Shown: positions 33,606-42,257 of the stretch, piece after piece
Layout of the letters: every line of letters begins with the position of its first letter
How positions within the stretch are numbered: the stretch's first letter is position 1
Source of the DNA: Streptomyces xanthophaeus
Lineage (GTDB): Bacteria; Actinomycetota; Actinomycetes; Streptomycetales; Streptomycetaceae
Length of the DNA: 64,000 bases
Direction: 5' to 3'
Assembly (NCBI RefSeq): GCF_030440515.1
Contig: NZ_CP076543.1
Span: 2,232,001-2,296,000 of the forward strand
Program-made: the position numbers and the translations under genes
The notes under the pieces: generated by a model
Seen by the model: the letters and a program-made list of their open reading frames with translations, nothing else
Told to the model about the DNA's origin: nothing
Database searches by the model: none

Positions 33606-33677
33606 CCGGAGTGGGGTACCCGACAAGTCGGGCGTAAGCGTTCCGCTTGTGCCGGTGCCGACCTACCGTTGCTGCCC

Positions 33678-35294
33678 ATGCGGTTCCCCCTCATGAGCGC
33701 TCGGCGCCTCGGGCTGCCCAGACGGGCCGTCTCCCAGATCCTGCTGACCCAGCTGGCGATCGCCGCCGGGGTCGCCGTACTGGCGACCGGACTGTTCCTG
33801 GCGCCGCTGAGCGCCCAGCTCGACGACCAGGCCATGCGGCGCGCCCTGGCCATCGCGCAGAGCGCCGCGGCCGACCCCGCGCTGGCCGCCGGGGTCCTGG
33901 ACTCCCCGCCCTCGGCCGACAGCCCCGTACAGTCCTCGGCCGAACGGATCCGCCGGGCCACCGGAGCCGAGTACGTGGTCGTGCTCGACCTGGACGGCAT
34001 CCGCCGCTCGCACCCGAGTGCGGACCGGATCGGGCTGCCGGTCTCCACCGACCCGAGCGATGCCCTGGCGGGGCGCGAGGTCATGGAGATCGACGAAGGC
34101 ACCCTGGGCCGCTCCGCCCGCGGCAAGGTCCCGCTCCTCGCGGCCGACGGCGAGATCGTCGGCGCCGTCTCGGTCGGCATCGCCTACGACAGCGTCCGCG
34201 ACCGGCTGCTCGGTGCGATCCCCGGTCTGCTCGCCTACGCGGGCGGCGCCCTGGCGGCGGGTGCCCTCGCCGCCTACCTGCTCTCCCGCAGGATCCAGCG
34301 GCAGACCCGCGACCTGGCCTTCTCCGACATCGCCGGCCTGCTCGCCGAACGCGAGGCCATGCTGCACTCCATCCGCGAGGGCGTGATCGCCCTGGCCCCC
34401 GACGGCAGGGTCCGGCTGGTCAACGACGAGGCCGCCCGCCTGCTGGGCCTCGCCCCGGACGCCGCCGACGGTTGCGCGGGTCGCCCGCTGGAGGACGTCC
34501 TGGGTGCGGGCCGCACCGCGGACGTCCTGTCGGGTCGTGTCACCGGCCGGGACCTGCTCACCGTGCAGGGCCCCCGGGTGCTGGTGGCCAACCGGATGCC
34601 CACCGAGGACGGCGGCGCCGTCGCCACCCTGCGCGACCGCACCGAGCTGGAGCACCTGGGCCGCGAGCTCGACTCCACCCGGGGCCTGATCGATGCCCTG
34701 CGCGCTCAGGACCACGAGCACGCCAACCGCCTCCACACCCTCCTCGGCCTGCTGGAGCTGGGCCTGCACGAGGAGGCGGTGGAGTTCGTGACCGAGGTCG
34801 CCGGCGTGCACCGCACCACGGCCGAACAGGTCACCGAGAAGGTCCACGACCCGCTTCTGGCCGCCCTGCTGGTGGGCAAGGCGACCGTCGCCGCCGAGCG
34901 CGGTGTCCCCCTGCGCCTGGCCGGCTCCACCCTCCTCCCCGACCGCCTGGTGGACCCGGGAGGCCTCGTCACGATCCTCGGCAACCTCGTGGACAACGCC
35001 CTGGACGCCGCCGCGGGTTGTGCGGCGCCCCTGGTCGAGGTGGAGCTGCGCGCGGAGGGCCGTACCGCCGTGCTGCGGGTGCGCGACAGCGGCCCCGGGG
35101 TGCCCGCCGCGCGCCGTGAGGAGATCTTCACGGAGGGCTGGTCGACCAAGCAGCCCAAGGCCCACCGCGAGCGCGGGCTGGGCCTCGCCCTCGTACGCCG
35201 CCTCGCGGAGCGGCAGGGCGGCAGCGCCCGGGCCGGTGAAGCAGCGGACGGAGGGGCGGAATTCTCCGTCGTACTCCCGGAGGCCCTGCGGTGA
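33678..35294 (+). CDS. CitA/DcuS-type sensor histidine kinase
   Basis: A 538-residue membrane kinase. TM1 (about 18-42) and TM2 (about 170-197) flank an extracytoplasmic PAS-like (CACHE/PDC) sensor domain of the citrate/C4-dicarboxylate type with the PVSTDPSDALAGRE segment. A cytoplasmic PAS (about 225-320) precedes the DHp helix HEHANRLHTLLGLLELG and a GHKL ATPase with NLVDNALDAA, DSGPGVP and GLGLALVRRLA. It overlaps the response regulator gene by 4 bp. It probably senses a carboxylate; the convergent symporter operon is the likely target. Confidence 0.92.
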   Translation: MRFPLMSARRLGLPRRAVSQILLTQLAIAAGVAVLATGLFLAPLSAQLDDQAMRRALAIAQSAAADPALAAGVLDSPPSADSPVQSSAERIRRATGAEYVVVLDLDGIRRSHPSADRIGLPVSTDPSDALAGREVMEIDEGTLGRSARGKVPLLAADGEIVGAVSVGIAYDSVRDRLLGAIPGLLAYAGGALAAGALAAYLLSRRIQRQTRDLAFSDIAGLLAEREAMLHSIREGVIALAPDGRVRLVNDEAARLLGLAPDAADGCAGRPLEDVLGAGRTADVLSGRVTGRDLLTVQGPRVLVANRMPTEDGGAVATLRDRTELEHLGRELDSTRGLIDALRAQDHEHANRLHTLLGLLELGLHEEAVEFVTEVAGVHRTTAEQVTEKVHDPLLAALLVGKATVAAERGVPLRLAGSTLLPDRLVDPGGLVTILGNLVDNALDAAAGCAAPLVEVELRAEGRTAVLRVRDSGPGVPAARREEIFTEGWSTKQPKAHRERGLGLALVRRLAERQGGSARAGEAADGGAEFSVVLPEALR

Positions 35295-35992
35295 ACGAGA
35301 CCCCGATCCACGTATTGGTCGTCGACGACGACATGCGTGTTGCCCGGATCAACGCGGCGTACGTGGCGAAAGTTCCCGGATTCCTGGTGACGGCGCAGGC
35401 CCATTCTGCCGCCGAGGCCCTGGAGTTCCTCACCTCACATCCGGTGGACCTCGTCCTCCTGGACCACTACCTCCCCGACGAGAACGGCCTGGACCTCGTC
35501 CGGCGCCTGCGCCAGCTCGGCCACCGCACCGATGTGATCATGGTCACCGCCGCCCGCGACCTCGCCACCGTGCAGGCCGCCATGCGCCTCGGCGCCCTGC
35601 AGTACCTGGTCAAACCCTTCACCTTCGGCGGACTGCGCAGTCGGCTGGAGGCCTACGGGGCCCTGCGCCGCACCCTGGACACGGGCGGTGAGGCCGAACA
35701 GGCCGAGGTGGACCGGATCTTCGGCGCCCTCGCCGCCGCAGGATCCCCGAACGAGCTCCCCAAGGGCCACTCCGCCAGCACCGCGGAGCTCGTCCGCCAT
35801 GTGCTGCGGTCCGCCGAAGGCCCCTTGTCCACCCAGCAGATCGCCGACCGTGCGGGCATCAGCCGGCAGACCGCGCAGCGCTACGTGAAGCTCCTCGAAC
35901 GCACCGCCCGGGTCAGCCTCGCCCTGCGCTACGGCGAGACAGGCCGCCCGGAGCACCGATACACCTGGCTCCCGTCGGAGGGACCGGCCTGA
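35291..35992 (+). CDS. CitB/DctR-type response regulator
   Basis: A 233-residue regulator. The receiver domain (about 5-120) contains VVDDD, the phospho-acceptor Asp in LLDHYLPD, and LVKPF. The C-terminal HTH (about 178-205, STQQIADRAGISRQTAQRYVKLLE) is typical of the CitB family. The GTG start overlaps the kinase stop (GTGA). It should be phosphorylated by the upstream kinase and act on carboxylate transport genes, probably the symporter operon that converges on it. Confidence 0.92.
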   Translation: MNETPIHVLVVDDDMRVARINAAYVAKVPGFLVTAQAHSAAEALEFLTSHPVDLVLLDHYLPDENGLDLVRRLRQLGHRTDVIMVTAARDLATVQAAMRLGALQYLVKPFTFGGLRSRLEAYGALRRTLDTGGEAEQAEVDRIFGALAAAGSPNELPKGHSASTAELVRHVLRSAEGPLSTQQIADRAGISRQTAQRYVKLLERTARVSLALRYGETGRPEHRYTWLPSEGPA

Positions 35993-36027
35993 CGGCGCCC
36001 GGCCGACCGGCCCACCACACGCACCAC

Positions 36028-37620
36028 TCAGACCGCTCCGGCCCCGGTCAGGGAGCGGACCTCCGTCTCCGCGTGCTTCGCCTCGTCCGCCTCCTCGCCC
36101 GAGGTGACCGTGCCCAGCCAACCCGCCAGGAAGCCGAGCGGGATCGAGACGATCCCCGGGTTCTGGAGCGGGAAGTACTGGAAGTCCACTCCGGGGAAGA
36201 GCGATTCGGCGCTGCCCGACACCACCGGCGAGACCAGCACCAGCAGCACCGCCGGAATGAGGCCGCCGTACACCGACCAGACGGCTCCGCGCGTGGTGAA
36301 GCCGCGCCAGAAGAGCGAGTACAGCAGCACCGGCAGATTGGCCGAAGCCGCCACCGCGAAGGCCAGCCCCACCAGGAACGCCACGTTGAGGTCCTGGGCG
36401 AGCAGCCCGAGGGCGATCGCGACCGCCCCGATGCCGACGGCCGCGACCCGGGCCACCGCGACCTCGCTGCGCTGCCGGGCGTGCCGGCGCTTGAGGGAGG
36501 CGTACAGGTCGTGTGCCACGGAGGCCGAGGAGGCCAGGGTGATACCGGCGACCACGGCCAGGATGGTGGCGAAGGCGATGGCGGCGACGAAGGCGAACAG
36601 GACCGCGCCCCCGGTGGTTTCCGCGCCCCCGCCGAGGAAGGCGGCCAGCAGCGGAACGGCCGTGTTCCCGGAGGCGTTGGAGGCCCGTACCTCGTCCGGT
36701 CCCACCAGCGCGGCCGCCCCGAAGCCGAGCACGATGGTCATCAGGTAGAACCCGCCGATCAGCGCGATCGCCCACACCACCGAGCGGCGGGCCGACCGCG
36801 CGGTGGGCACGGTGTAGAACCGCGACAGGATGTGCGGCAGCCCGGCGGTCCCGAGGACCAGCGCCAGGCCGAGGCTCATGAAGTCGACGCGGGCGGTCCA
36901 GTCCCCGCCGTACTTGAGGCCGGGGCTCAGGAACGCCCTGCCGTGCCCACTGCGGTCGGCGGCGCTGGTGAGCAACTGGTCGAAGTTCCCGTGGAAGCGC
37001 AGCAGCACGAGCACGGTCAGGGTGATCGCGCCGCCCATCAGCAGCACGGCCTTCACGATCTGGATCCAGGTGGTGGCCCGCATCCCGCCGAAGGAGACGT
37101 AGACCACCATCAGCGCGCCGACCCCCACCACGGCGAGCGTCCGGGCGGCAGGGCCCGAACTCCCGAGCAGCAGGCCGACGAGACTGGCCGCGCCGACCAT
37201 CTGCGCGATGAGGTACAGCACGGAGACGACGACCGAGGAGGTGCCGGCCGCGATCCGCACCGGACGTTCGCTCATCCGGGCGGCGACCACGTCGGCGAGG
37301 GTGAAGCGGCCGCAGTTGCGGACCAGTTCGGCGACGAGGAACAGCACCACGAGCCAGGCCACGAGGAAGCCCACCGAGTACAGCAGCCCGTCGTAGCCGA
37401 AGAGGGCGATCAGGCCGGAGATGCCGAGGAACGAGGCCGCGGACATGTAATCGCCCGCGATGGCGAAACCGTTCTCCATCGGGGAGAACAATCGCCCGCC
37501 CGCGTAGAACTCCTCGGCCGACCCGTGCCGGTTCCGGCTGACCCAGGTGGTGATGCCGAGGGTCACCGCGATGAAGACGCTGAACAGGATCAGCGCGAGG
37601 GTCTCGTGCTCGGTGGTCAC
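36028..37620 (-). CDS. sodium:solute symporter, acetate/monocarboxylate type (ActP-like)
   Basis: A 530-residue SSS-family permease with about 13 hydrophobic helices. Diagnostic segments are EEFYAGGR...NGFAIAGDYMSAASFLGISG near the N-terminus, VVYVSFGGMRATTWIQIVKA in the middle, and DFMSLGLALVLGTAGLPHILSRFYTVP. These match cation/acetate symporters. The GTG overlaps the DUF485 stop by 4 bp. Substrate could be acetate, pyruvate, propionate or another short carboxylate; the CitAB-like system next door supports a carboxylate. Confidence 0.92.
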   Translation of the reverse strand: MTTEHETLALILFSVFIAVTLGITTWVSRNRHGSAEEFYAGGRLFSPMENGFAIAGDYMSAASFLGISGLIALFGYDGLLYSVGFLVAWLVVLFLVAELVRNCGRFTLADVVAARMSERPVRIAAGTSSVVVSVLYLIAQMVGAASLVGLLLGSSGPAARTLAVVGVGALMVVYVSFGGMRATTWIQIVKAVLLMGGAITLTVLVLLRFHGNFDQLLTSAADRSGHGRAFLSPGLKYGGDWTARVDFMSLGLALVLGTAGLPHILSRFYTVPTARSARRSVVWAIALIGGFYLMTIVLGFGAAALVGPDEVRASNASGNTAVPLLAAFLGGGAETTGGAVLFAFVAAIAFATILAVVAGITLASSASVAHDLYASLKRRHARQRSEVAVARVAAVGIGAVAIALGLLAQDLNVAFLVGLAFAVAASANLPVLLYSLFWRGFTTRGAVWSVYGGLIPAVLLVLVSPVVSGSAESLFPGVDFQYFPLQNPGIVSIPLGFLAGWLGTVTSGEEADEAKHAETEVRSLTGAGAV

Positions 37621-38105
37621 AGGCCGGCCCTCCTCGCCCGGGTCCGCTCCTGGCCGCGTTCCTGCTCGAAGACGGTCCAGCGCAGATCGAGCGCGGCCCG
37701 GTCCCGGCGCAGCCGCGCGTGCCGGGCGTACGCCCAGGTCAGCAGGAAGGTGCTGAGGAACTGGCCGAGCCCGGCCAGCATGGCCACGTTGACCGCGCCC
37801 ACCACGGGCCGGGCCATCAGGCCGGGCGCGGCGGTGGCGGCGACCACGTAGGCGACGTACCAGAGGAAGAACCCGGCGGTGGCGGGGACGACGAACCTGC
37901 GGTAGCGGGTGCGAACCTCCTGGAAGGCGGCGCTGCGCTGCACTTCGAGGTAGATGTCGGATGCGCCGGGCGCGGGGCGCCCGCCGCCGGGGGCCGGGAC
38001 CGGCTGGGACGTTTCCTCACCCTCGCCCCACCCGACGGCCAGCGCGTCGTACCAGGGGTCGTCGAGCCGGATCGTTCCGGTATCACGACCTTCGTGCTTG
38101 TCCAC
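37617..38105 (-). CDS. DUF485 membrane protein, symporter partner
   Basis: A 162-residue protein. The GTG at 38105 has a good AAGGAGAG site. After a polar N-terminal 60 residues comes the DUF485 core (about 65-155) with two helices (FVVPATAGFFLWYVAYVVAAT and VVGAVNVAMLAGLGQFLSTFLLTWAYARHA). DUF485 proteins almost always precede ActP-like symporters, as here, and probably assist or regulate them. It is the first gene of the transporter operon. Confidence 0.9.
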   Translation of the reverse strand: MDKHEGRDTGTIRLDDPWYDALAVGWGEGEETSQPVPAPGGGRPAPGASDIYLEVQRSAAFQEVRTRYRRFVVPATAGFFLWYVAYVVAATAAPGLMARPVVGAVNVAMLAGLGQFLSTFLLTWAYARHARLRRDRAALDLRWTVFEQERGQERTRARRAGL

Positions 38106-38181
38106 CGAACTCTCCTTGTCCGCTGCCGCATTGGCCGCGTGCCCACAAGGATGTGCGGAATGGGCGCTTTCCGGACTGGTG

Positions 38182-38229
38182 TACCGGTGCTCTTCACTCC
38201 AACAGGTGATGGAGCGAAGAGCACCGGTA
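38182..38229. promoter_or_regulatory. long inverted repeat upstream of the symporter operon
   Basis: Arms TACCGGTGCTCTTC (38182-38195) and its exact complement (38216-38229), extended inward by CTCC/GGAG after one mismatch, with a 10-nt loop. It lies about 80-125 bp upstream of DUF485 and on the far side of the parE terminator. It may be an operator for the adjacent two-component system, a second terminator, or a leader hairpin. Confidence 0.5.
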
Positions 38230-38249
38230 TGCCGTGGAGCCTTCGGTGT

Positions 38250-38280
38250 CCGGGTGCCGCCGGGCTCCGGCGGCACCCGG
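38250..38280 (-). terminator. parE terminator
   Basis: A perfect 14-bp stem (38250-38263 and 38267-38280) with a 3-nt loop, directly after the parE stop on the minus strand. Confidence 0.85.
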
Positions 38281-38281
38281 A

Positions 38282-40402
38282 TCAGGCGTCGATGCGCGAG
38301 CGGTCCAGGGTCGCCGCGGAGCTCGTGATGAACTCCTTGCGCGGGGCCACCTCATTGCCCATGAGCAGGTCGAAGACCTGCTCGGCCGAGTCCAGGTCGC
38401 CGATGTTGATCCGGCGCAGGGTGCGGAAGCGGGGGTCCATGGTGGTCTCCGCCAGCTGGTCCGCGTCCATCTCGCCGAGGCCCTTGTAGCGCTGGATCGA
38501 GTCCTTGTACCGGATGTTCTTGCGCTGGTACTCCAGCAGGGTCTGGCGCAGTTCGTTGTCCGAGTACGTGTAGACGTACTTGTCCTGGCCCTTCTTCGGC
38601 TGGACCAGCTCGATCCGGTGCAGCGGCGGCACCGCCGCGAAGACCCGGCCGGCCTCGACCATCGGCCGCATGTACCGCTGGAAGAGCGTGAGCAGCAGGC
38701 AGCGGATGTGCGCGCCGTCGACGTCGGCGTCCACGAGCAGCACGATCTTGCCGTACCGGGCGGCGTCGATGTCGAAGGTCCGGCCCGAGCCGGCTCCTAT
38801 GACCTGGATGATCGCCCCGCACTCGGCGTTCTTGAGCATGTCCGAGATCGAGGACTTCTGGACATTGAGGATCTTGCCGCGGATGGGCAGGAGCGCCTGG
38901 AACTCCGAGTTCCGGGCGAGCTTCGCGGTGCCGAGGGCGGAGTCGCCCTCGACGATGAAGAGCTCGCTGCGGTCCACGTCGTCGCTGCGGCAGTCGGCCA
39001 GCTTGGCGGGGAGCGAGGAGGTCTCCAGCGCGGTCTTGCGGCGCTGCGCCTCCTTGTGCTGCCGGGCGGCGATCCGGGTCCGGGCGGCCGCGACGATCTT
39101 CTCCATCACGGCGCGGGCCTGCTGCTTGTCGTCGCGCTTGGTGGAGGTCAGGAAGGCCTTGAGCTCCTTGGCGACCACGGCGGCGACGATCCGGGTGGCC
39201 GCGGAGGTGCCGAGCACCTCCTTGGTCTGGCCCTCGAACTGCGGCTCGGCGAGCCGGACGGTGACGACGGCCGTCATGCCTTCCATCGCGTCGTCCTTGA
39301 CCACGTCGTCCTCGGCGACGCGCAGCAGCTTGGCCGAGCGCAGGACCTCGTTCACGGTCTTGGCGACCGAGCGCTCGAAGCCGGAGACGTGGGTGCCGCC
39401 CTTGGGGGTGGCGATGATGTTCACGAAGGACTTGACGTTGGTCTCGTACCCCGTGCCCCAGCGCAGGGCGATGTCCACGCCGAGCTCGCGGGTGACCTCG
39501 GTGGGGGTCATGTGGCCGCGGTCGTCGAGGACCGGGACGGTCTCCTTGAAGGTGCCCGTGCCGGTCAGGCGCAGGACGTCGCAGACGGCCTTGTCCTGGG
39601 CGAGGTACTCGCAGAATTCGCTGATGCCGCCGTCGAAGCGGAAGGTCTCCTCGGTCTTGCCGGCCCCGTCGATGCCGCGCTCGTCGCGGACGACCAGGGT
39701 CAGGCCGGGGACGAGGAAGGCGGTCTGGCGGGCGCGCTGGTAGAGCGTCTCCAGGTTGAGCCGGGCGTCCTTGAGGAAGATCTGGCGGTCGGCCCAGTAG
39801 CGGACCCGGGTGCCGGTCCGGCCCTTGGCGACGCGCTTGACCTTGCGGAGGCCGTTGGCGGGGTCGAAGGGGCTCTCGGGGCCCTGCTCGGTGAACATGC
39901 CCGGGACGCCGCGCCGGAAGCTGATGGCGTGGGTCGCGCTGTTGCGGTCGACCTCGACGTCGAGGCGGGCGGAGAGGGCGTTGACCACGGAGGCACCGAC
40001 GCCGTGCAGGCCGCCGGAGGCCGCGTACGAGCCACCGCCGAACTTGCCGCCAGCGTGCAGCTTGGTCATGACGACCTCGATGCCGGACAGGCCGGTCTTG
40101 GGCTCGACGTCCACGGGGATGCCGCGGCCGTTGTCCCGGACCTCGACGGAGGCGTCCTCGTGGAGGATCACCTCGATGTGGTCGCAGTAGCCGCCCAGGG
40201 CCTCGTCGACGGAATTGTCGATGATCTCCCACAGGCAGTGCATGAGGCCCCGGCTGTCGGTGGAGCCGATATACATGCCGGGGCGCTTGCGGACGGCCTC
40301 CAGCCCTTCGAGGACGAGCAGGTGCCGCGCGGTGTAGTTGGAACCGTCCCGGTCTGCTCCGGACAGCAGCGCGCTGGAAGGCACGGACGTGTCGGCGGTC
40401 AC
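38282..40402 (-). CDS. parE: DNA topoisomerase IV subunit B (ParE)
   Basis: A 706-residue ATPase subunit of topoisomerase IV. The GTG at 40402 has GAGGAG about 10 nt upstream; the longer frame is not coding-like. The GHKL ATPase shows ENA-equivalent EIIDNSVDEALGG, DNGRGIP and GGLHGVGASVVNALS. The TOPRIM domain shows ELFIVEGDSA and LLVDADVDGAHIR, and the C-terminus has RYKGLGEMDADQL. It is the partner of parC at 20065; the two are about 16 kb apart, as in S. coelicolor (gyrB2/parE SCO5822, from memory). Confidence 0.96.
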   Translation of the reverse strand: MTADTSVPSSALLSGADRDGSNYTARHLLVLEGLEAVRKRPGMYIGSTDSRGLMHCLWEIIDNSVDEALGGYCDHIEVILHEDASVEVRDNGRGIPVDVEPKTGLSGIEVVMTKLHAGGKFGGGSYAASGGLHGVGASVVNALSARLDVEVDRNSATHAISFRRGVPGMFTEQGPESPFDPANGLRKVKRVAKGRTGTRVRYWADRQIFLKDARLNLETLYQRARQTAFLVPGLTLVVRDERGIDGAGKTEETFRFDGGISEFCEYLAQDKAVCDVLRLTGTGTFKETVPVLDDRGHMTPTEVTRELGVDIALRWGTGYETNVKSFVNIIATPKGGTHVSGFERSVAKTVNEVLRSAKLLRVAEDDVVKDDAMEGMTAVVTVRLAEPQFEGQTKEVLGTSAATRIVAAVVAKELKAFLTSTKRDDKQQARAVMEKIVAAARTRIAARQHKEAQRRKTALETSSLPAKLADCRSDDVDRSELFIVEGDSALGTAKLARNSEFQALLPIRGKILNVQKSSISDMLKNAECGAIIQVIGAGSGRTFDIDAARYGKIVLLVDADVDGAHIRCLLLTLFQRYMRPMVEAGRVFAAVPPLHRIELVQPKKGQDKYVYTYSDNELRQTLLEYQRKNIRYKDSIQRYKGLGEMDADQLAETTMDPRFRTLRRINIGDLDSAEQVFDLLMGNEVAPRKEFITSSAATLDRSRIDA

Positions 40403-40850
40403 GCAGTTCGCTCCTCGCTGAATTTCTTTTCTGGCCCGGTCGGGCGCAGGGGTGGCTCGGGTGCCGCTCGAAGGGTACCGAGGCCAGGTAGAGCCGATGC
40501 AACGCCACCCTCGCGCATTCTTCAGCCTAGTCCAGATCCGTACGGATGTTCGATCCCCCGCGCGGGTGAAGGAAACATCACGTTCCCTTCCGCGCATGAA
40601 CCATTTAGGGTTCGGGCACGTCCTCATGAACAACCTGGCACTCACGCCGGGGGAGGATGGAACTGCAACAAGCGCACGACTGACAACGCGAAACCGTAAA
40701 GCAACGCAATACGGCTCCTTCGCCGCCAACCGGCAGCAGCCGGCCAGCTTCGGAAGGAAGTTTCGAGGAAAAGCCGCGAGCGGGAACGTTTTCGGCCTGG
40801 TTGGATGTTGACCCTGGTACGACAGCTCGTCGAGCTAGAGAAGAGGCGAC
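40403..40850. other. 448-bp divergent promoter region
   Basis: Between parE (minus) and a small zinc-ribbon gene (plus). It is less GC-rich than its surroundings. It holds a 12-bp palindrome ATCCGTACGGAT at 40536-40547 and, close to the plus-strand gene, TTGACC at 40808-40813 as a possible -35. The open frames across it have poor third-position bias and look non-coding. No stable hairpin was recognised. Confidence 0.5.
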
Positions 40851-41084
40851 GTGACTACTGTTCTGACACCCGCGACCCCGCTGACGGCCGCTGACCGATG
40901 CGACCGTTGCGGCGCCCAGGCATATCTGCGCGTCGTCCTGCTGAGCGGCGGTGAACTGCTCTTCTGCGCCCACCACGGGCGCAAGTTCGAGCCGGAACTC
41001 AAGAAGATCGCCGCGGAAATACAGGATGAGACCGAGCGGCTCACGTCCGCTCCGGCTGCCCATGCCGAACCCGAGGACCGCTGA
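40851..41084 (+). CDS. small zinc-ribbon protein (DUF7455-like)
   Basis: A 77-residue protein from a GTG with AGAGGCGAC upstream. CDRCGAQAYLRV (around 17-28) and LLFCAHHGRKFEP (around 37-49) give a CxxC...CxxH metal site. The rest is an acidic helix. The protein is conserved beside parE/hrdB in Streptomyces. Its function is unknown. Confidence 0.88.
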   Translation: MTTVLTPATPLTAADRCDRCGAQAYLRVVLLSGGELLFCAHHGRKFEPELKKIAAEIQDETERLTSAPAAHAEPEDR

Positions 41085-41193
41085 CACAGGCCTGCACCTC
41101 GCATCCGACGAGCCAGGACCGGCCAGGCCGGTCGACGGGCGGCACTCCTGAGACCCAGGGGTGCCGCCCGTCCTCACATCCGCGACCCTGCGG

Positions 41194-42120
41194 CTAAGGC
41201 GTGCGATGCCCCTGTACGGGCCCTGCGTACGGCCCAGAGGCCCCGCGGGCGCCCCACCCGATGCCCTGGACCTCCCCGGGCTGCGCGCCCGTCTCCGGGG
41301 CCAGCACGAAGTCGACCAACGGGGCGATACGCGTGTAGACCCCGGGGCTGTCGGCGCGCCCGCAGCCCCGGCCCCACGAGACCAGCCCGATGAGCCGCCC
41401 CTGGGCCACCAGCGGCCCGCCGCTGTCGCCCTGGCAGGCGTCCTTGCCGCCGCCGCTGTCCCCCGCGCACACCATGGACTCCGCGCGGTACTGCCCGTCC
41501 GCGTCCCCGGGGTAGGCGCGCGCGCAGACCTCGTCCGCCAGCACTGTCACCCCAGCGGCACGCAGCCCGTACGCGTAGTCACCGAAGCCGCTCGTGTCGC
41601 CCCAGCCGTACACCGCCGCCTCGGTCCCCGCGGCGTAGGCGGAATGTCCCGCGCCCGCCATGGGCAGCACGTAGTGGGCCGGTACCGACTCGGCCAGCTC
41701 CAGAACGGCGAGGTCCCCGGCATTGCTCGCCGGGTCGTAGGCGGGGTTCACCCTCGCCCCGCGCACCGCGATCTCCCGGCCCTCGGCCGCCCGGAGCTCC
41801 GTACGCCCGGCGATCACCCGGAAGTCGGCCACGGATTCGACCGGGCCGCCCAGCACCTGGCTGCCCAGGCAGTGCGCCGCCGTCAGCACCCTGGTCGGGG
41901 ACACGACCACGCCTCCGCAGAACTGGCCGCCCCGCGTACCCCCGAACCGGTCACGGCTGGCGAGGGCGACGACCCAGGGGCTGTCGGCCACCTTCACCGG
42001 CTTCCCGCCGATCACCACGCTGTCCGCGGCCGCTTGCGGCACATGGGCGAACGGCGCCGCGGCCGCTCCCGCCGCCAGGGTCAGCGCTCCCGCCAGAGCA
42101 CGGGCAAAGGGACGACGCAT
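41194..42120 (-). CDS. secreted trypsin-like serine protease (S1)
   Basis: A 308-residue exported protease. The signal peptide (about 1-33) is MRRPFARALAGALTLAAGAAAA followed by an Ala-rich end. The catalytic triad is visible: His in LTAAHCLG (around 80), Asp in SNAGDLAVLEL (around 135), Ser in QGDSGGPLV (around 233). Six cysteines sit at trypsin-like places. The zymogen start after the signal would be near VIGGKPV, where the usual I/V-V-G-G is kept. It lies between hrdB and parE with its own promoter. Confidence 0.92.
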   Translation of the reverse strand: MRRPFARALAGALTLAAGAAAAPFAHVPQAAADSVVIGGKPVKVADSPWVVALASRDRFGGTRGGQFCGGVVVSPTRVLTAAHCLGSQVLGGPVESVADFRVIAGRTELRAAEGREIAVRGARVNPAYDPASNAGDLAVLELAESVPAHYVLPMAGAGHSAYAAGTEAAVYGWGDTSGFGDYAYGLRAAGVTVLADEVCARAYPGDADGQYRAESMVCAGDSGGGKDACQGDSGGPLVAQGRLIGLVSWGRGCGRADSPGVYTRIAPLVDFVLAPETGAQPGEVQGIGWGARGASGPYAGPVQGHRTP

Positions 42121-42217
42121 GAGGCCTCCTGACTCCGAGTGTGCATGACTCCACCCAGAGTGGGTCGCCCGGTGGCCGAGCGCACCCGCGCGGCCACCGT
42201 CGCCCTGCCGTCCCCAT

Positions 42218-42252
42218 CGGCTTCCGGCGGCGGCCCGCGCCGTCGGAAGCCG
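42218..42252 (-). terminator. hrdB terminator
   Basis: A 15-bp stem with one G-U pair (42218-42232 and 42238-42252) and a GCCCG loop, beginning 6 nt after the hrdB stop on the minus strand. Confidence 0.8.
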
Positions 42253-42257
42253 CCCGG

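Noticed and set aside
40597..40811. Plus-strand frame starting MNHLGFGH upstream of the zinc-ribbon gene
   Set aside because: Poor third-position GC, many rare codons including TTA, no good ribosome site; it looks like promoter DNA.
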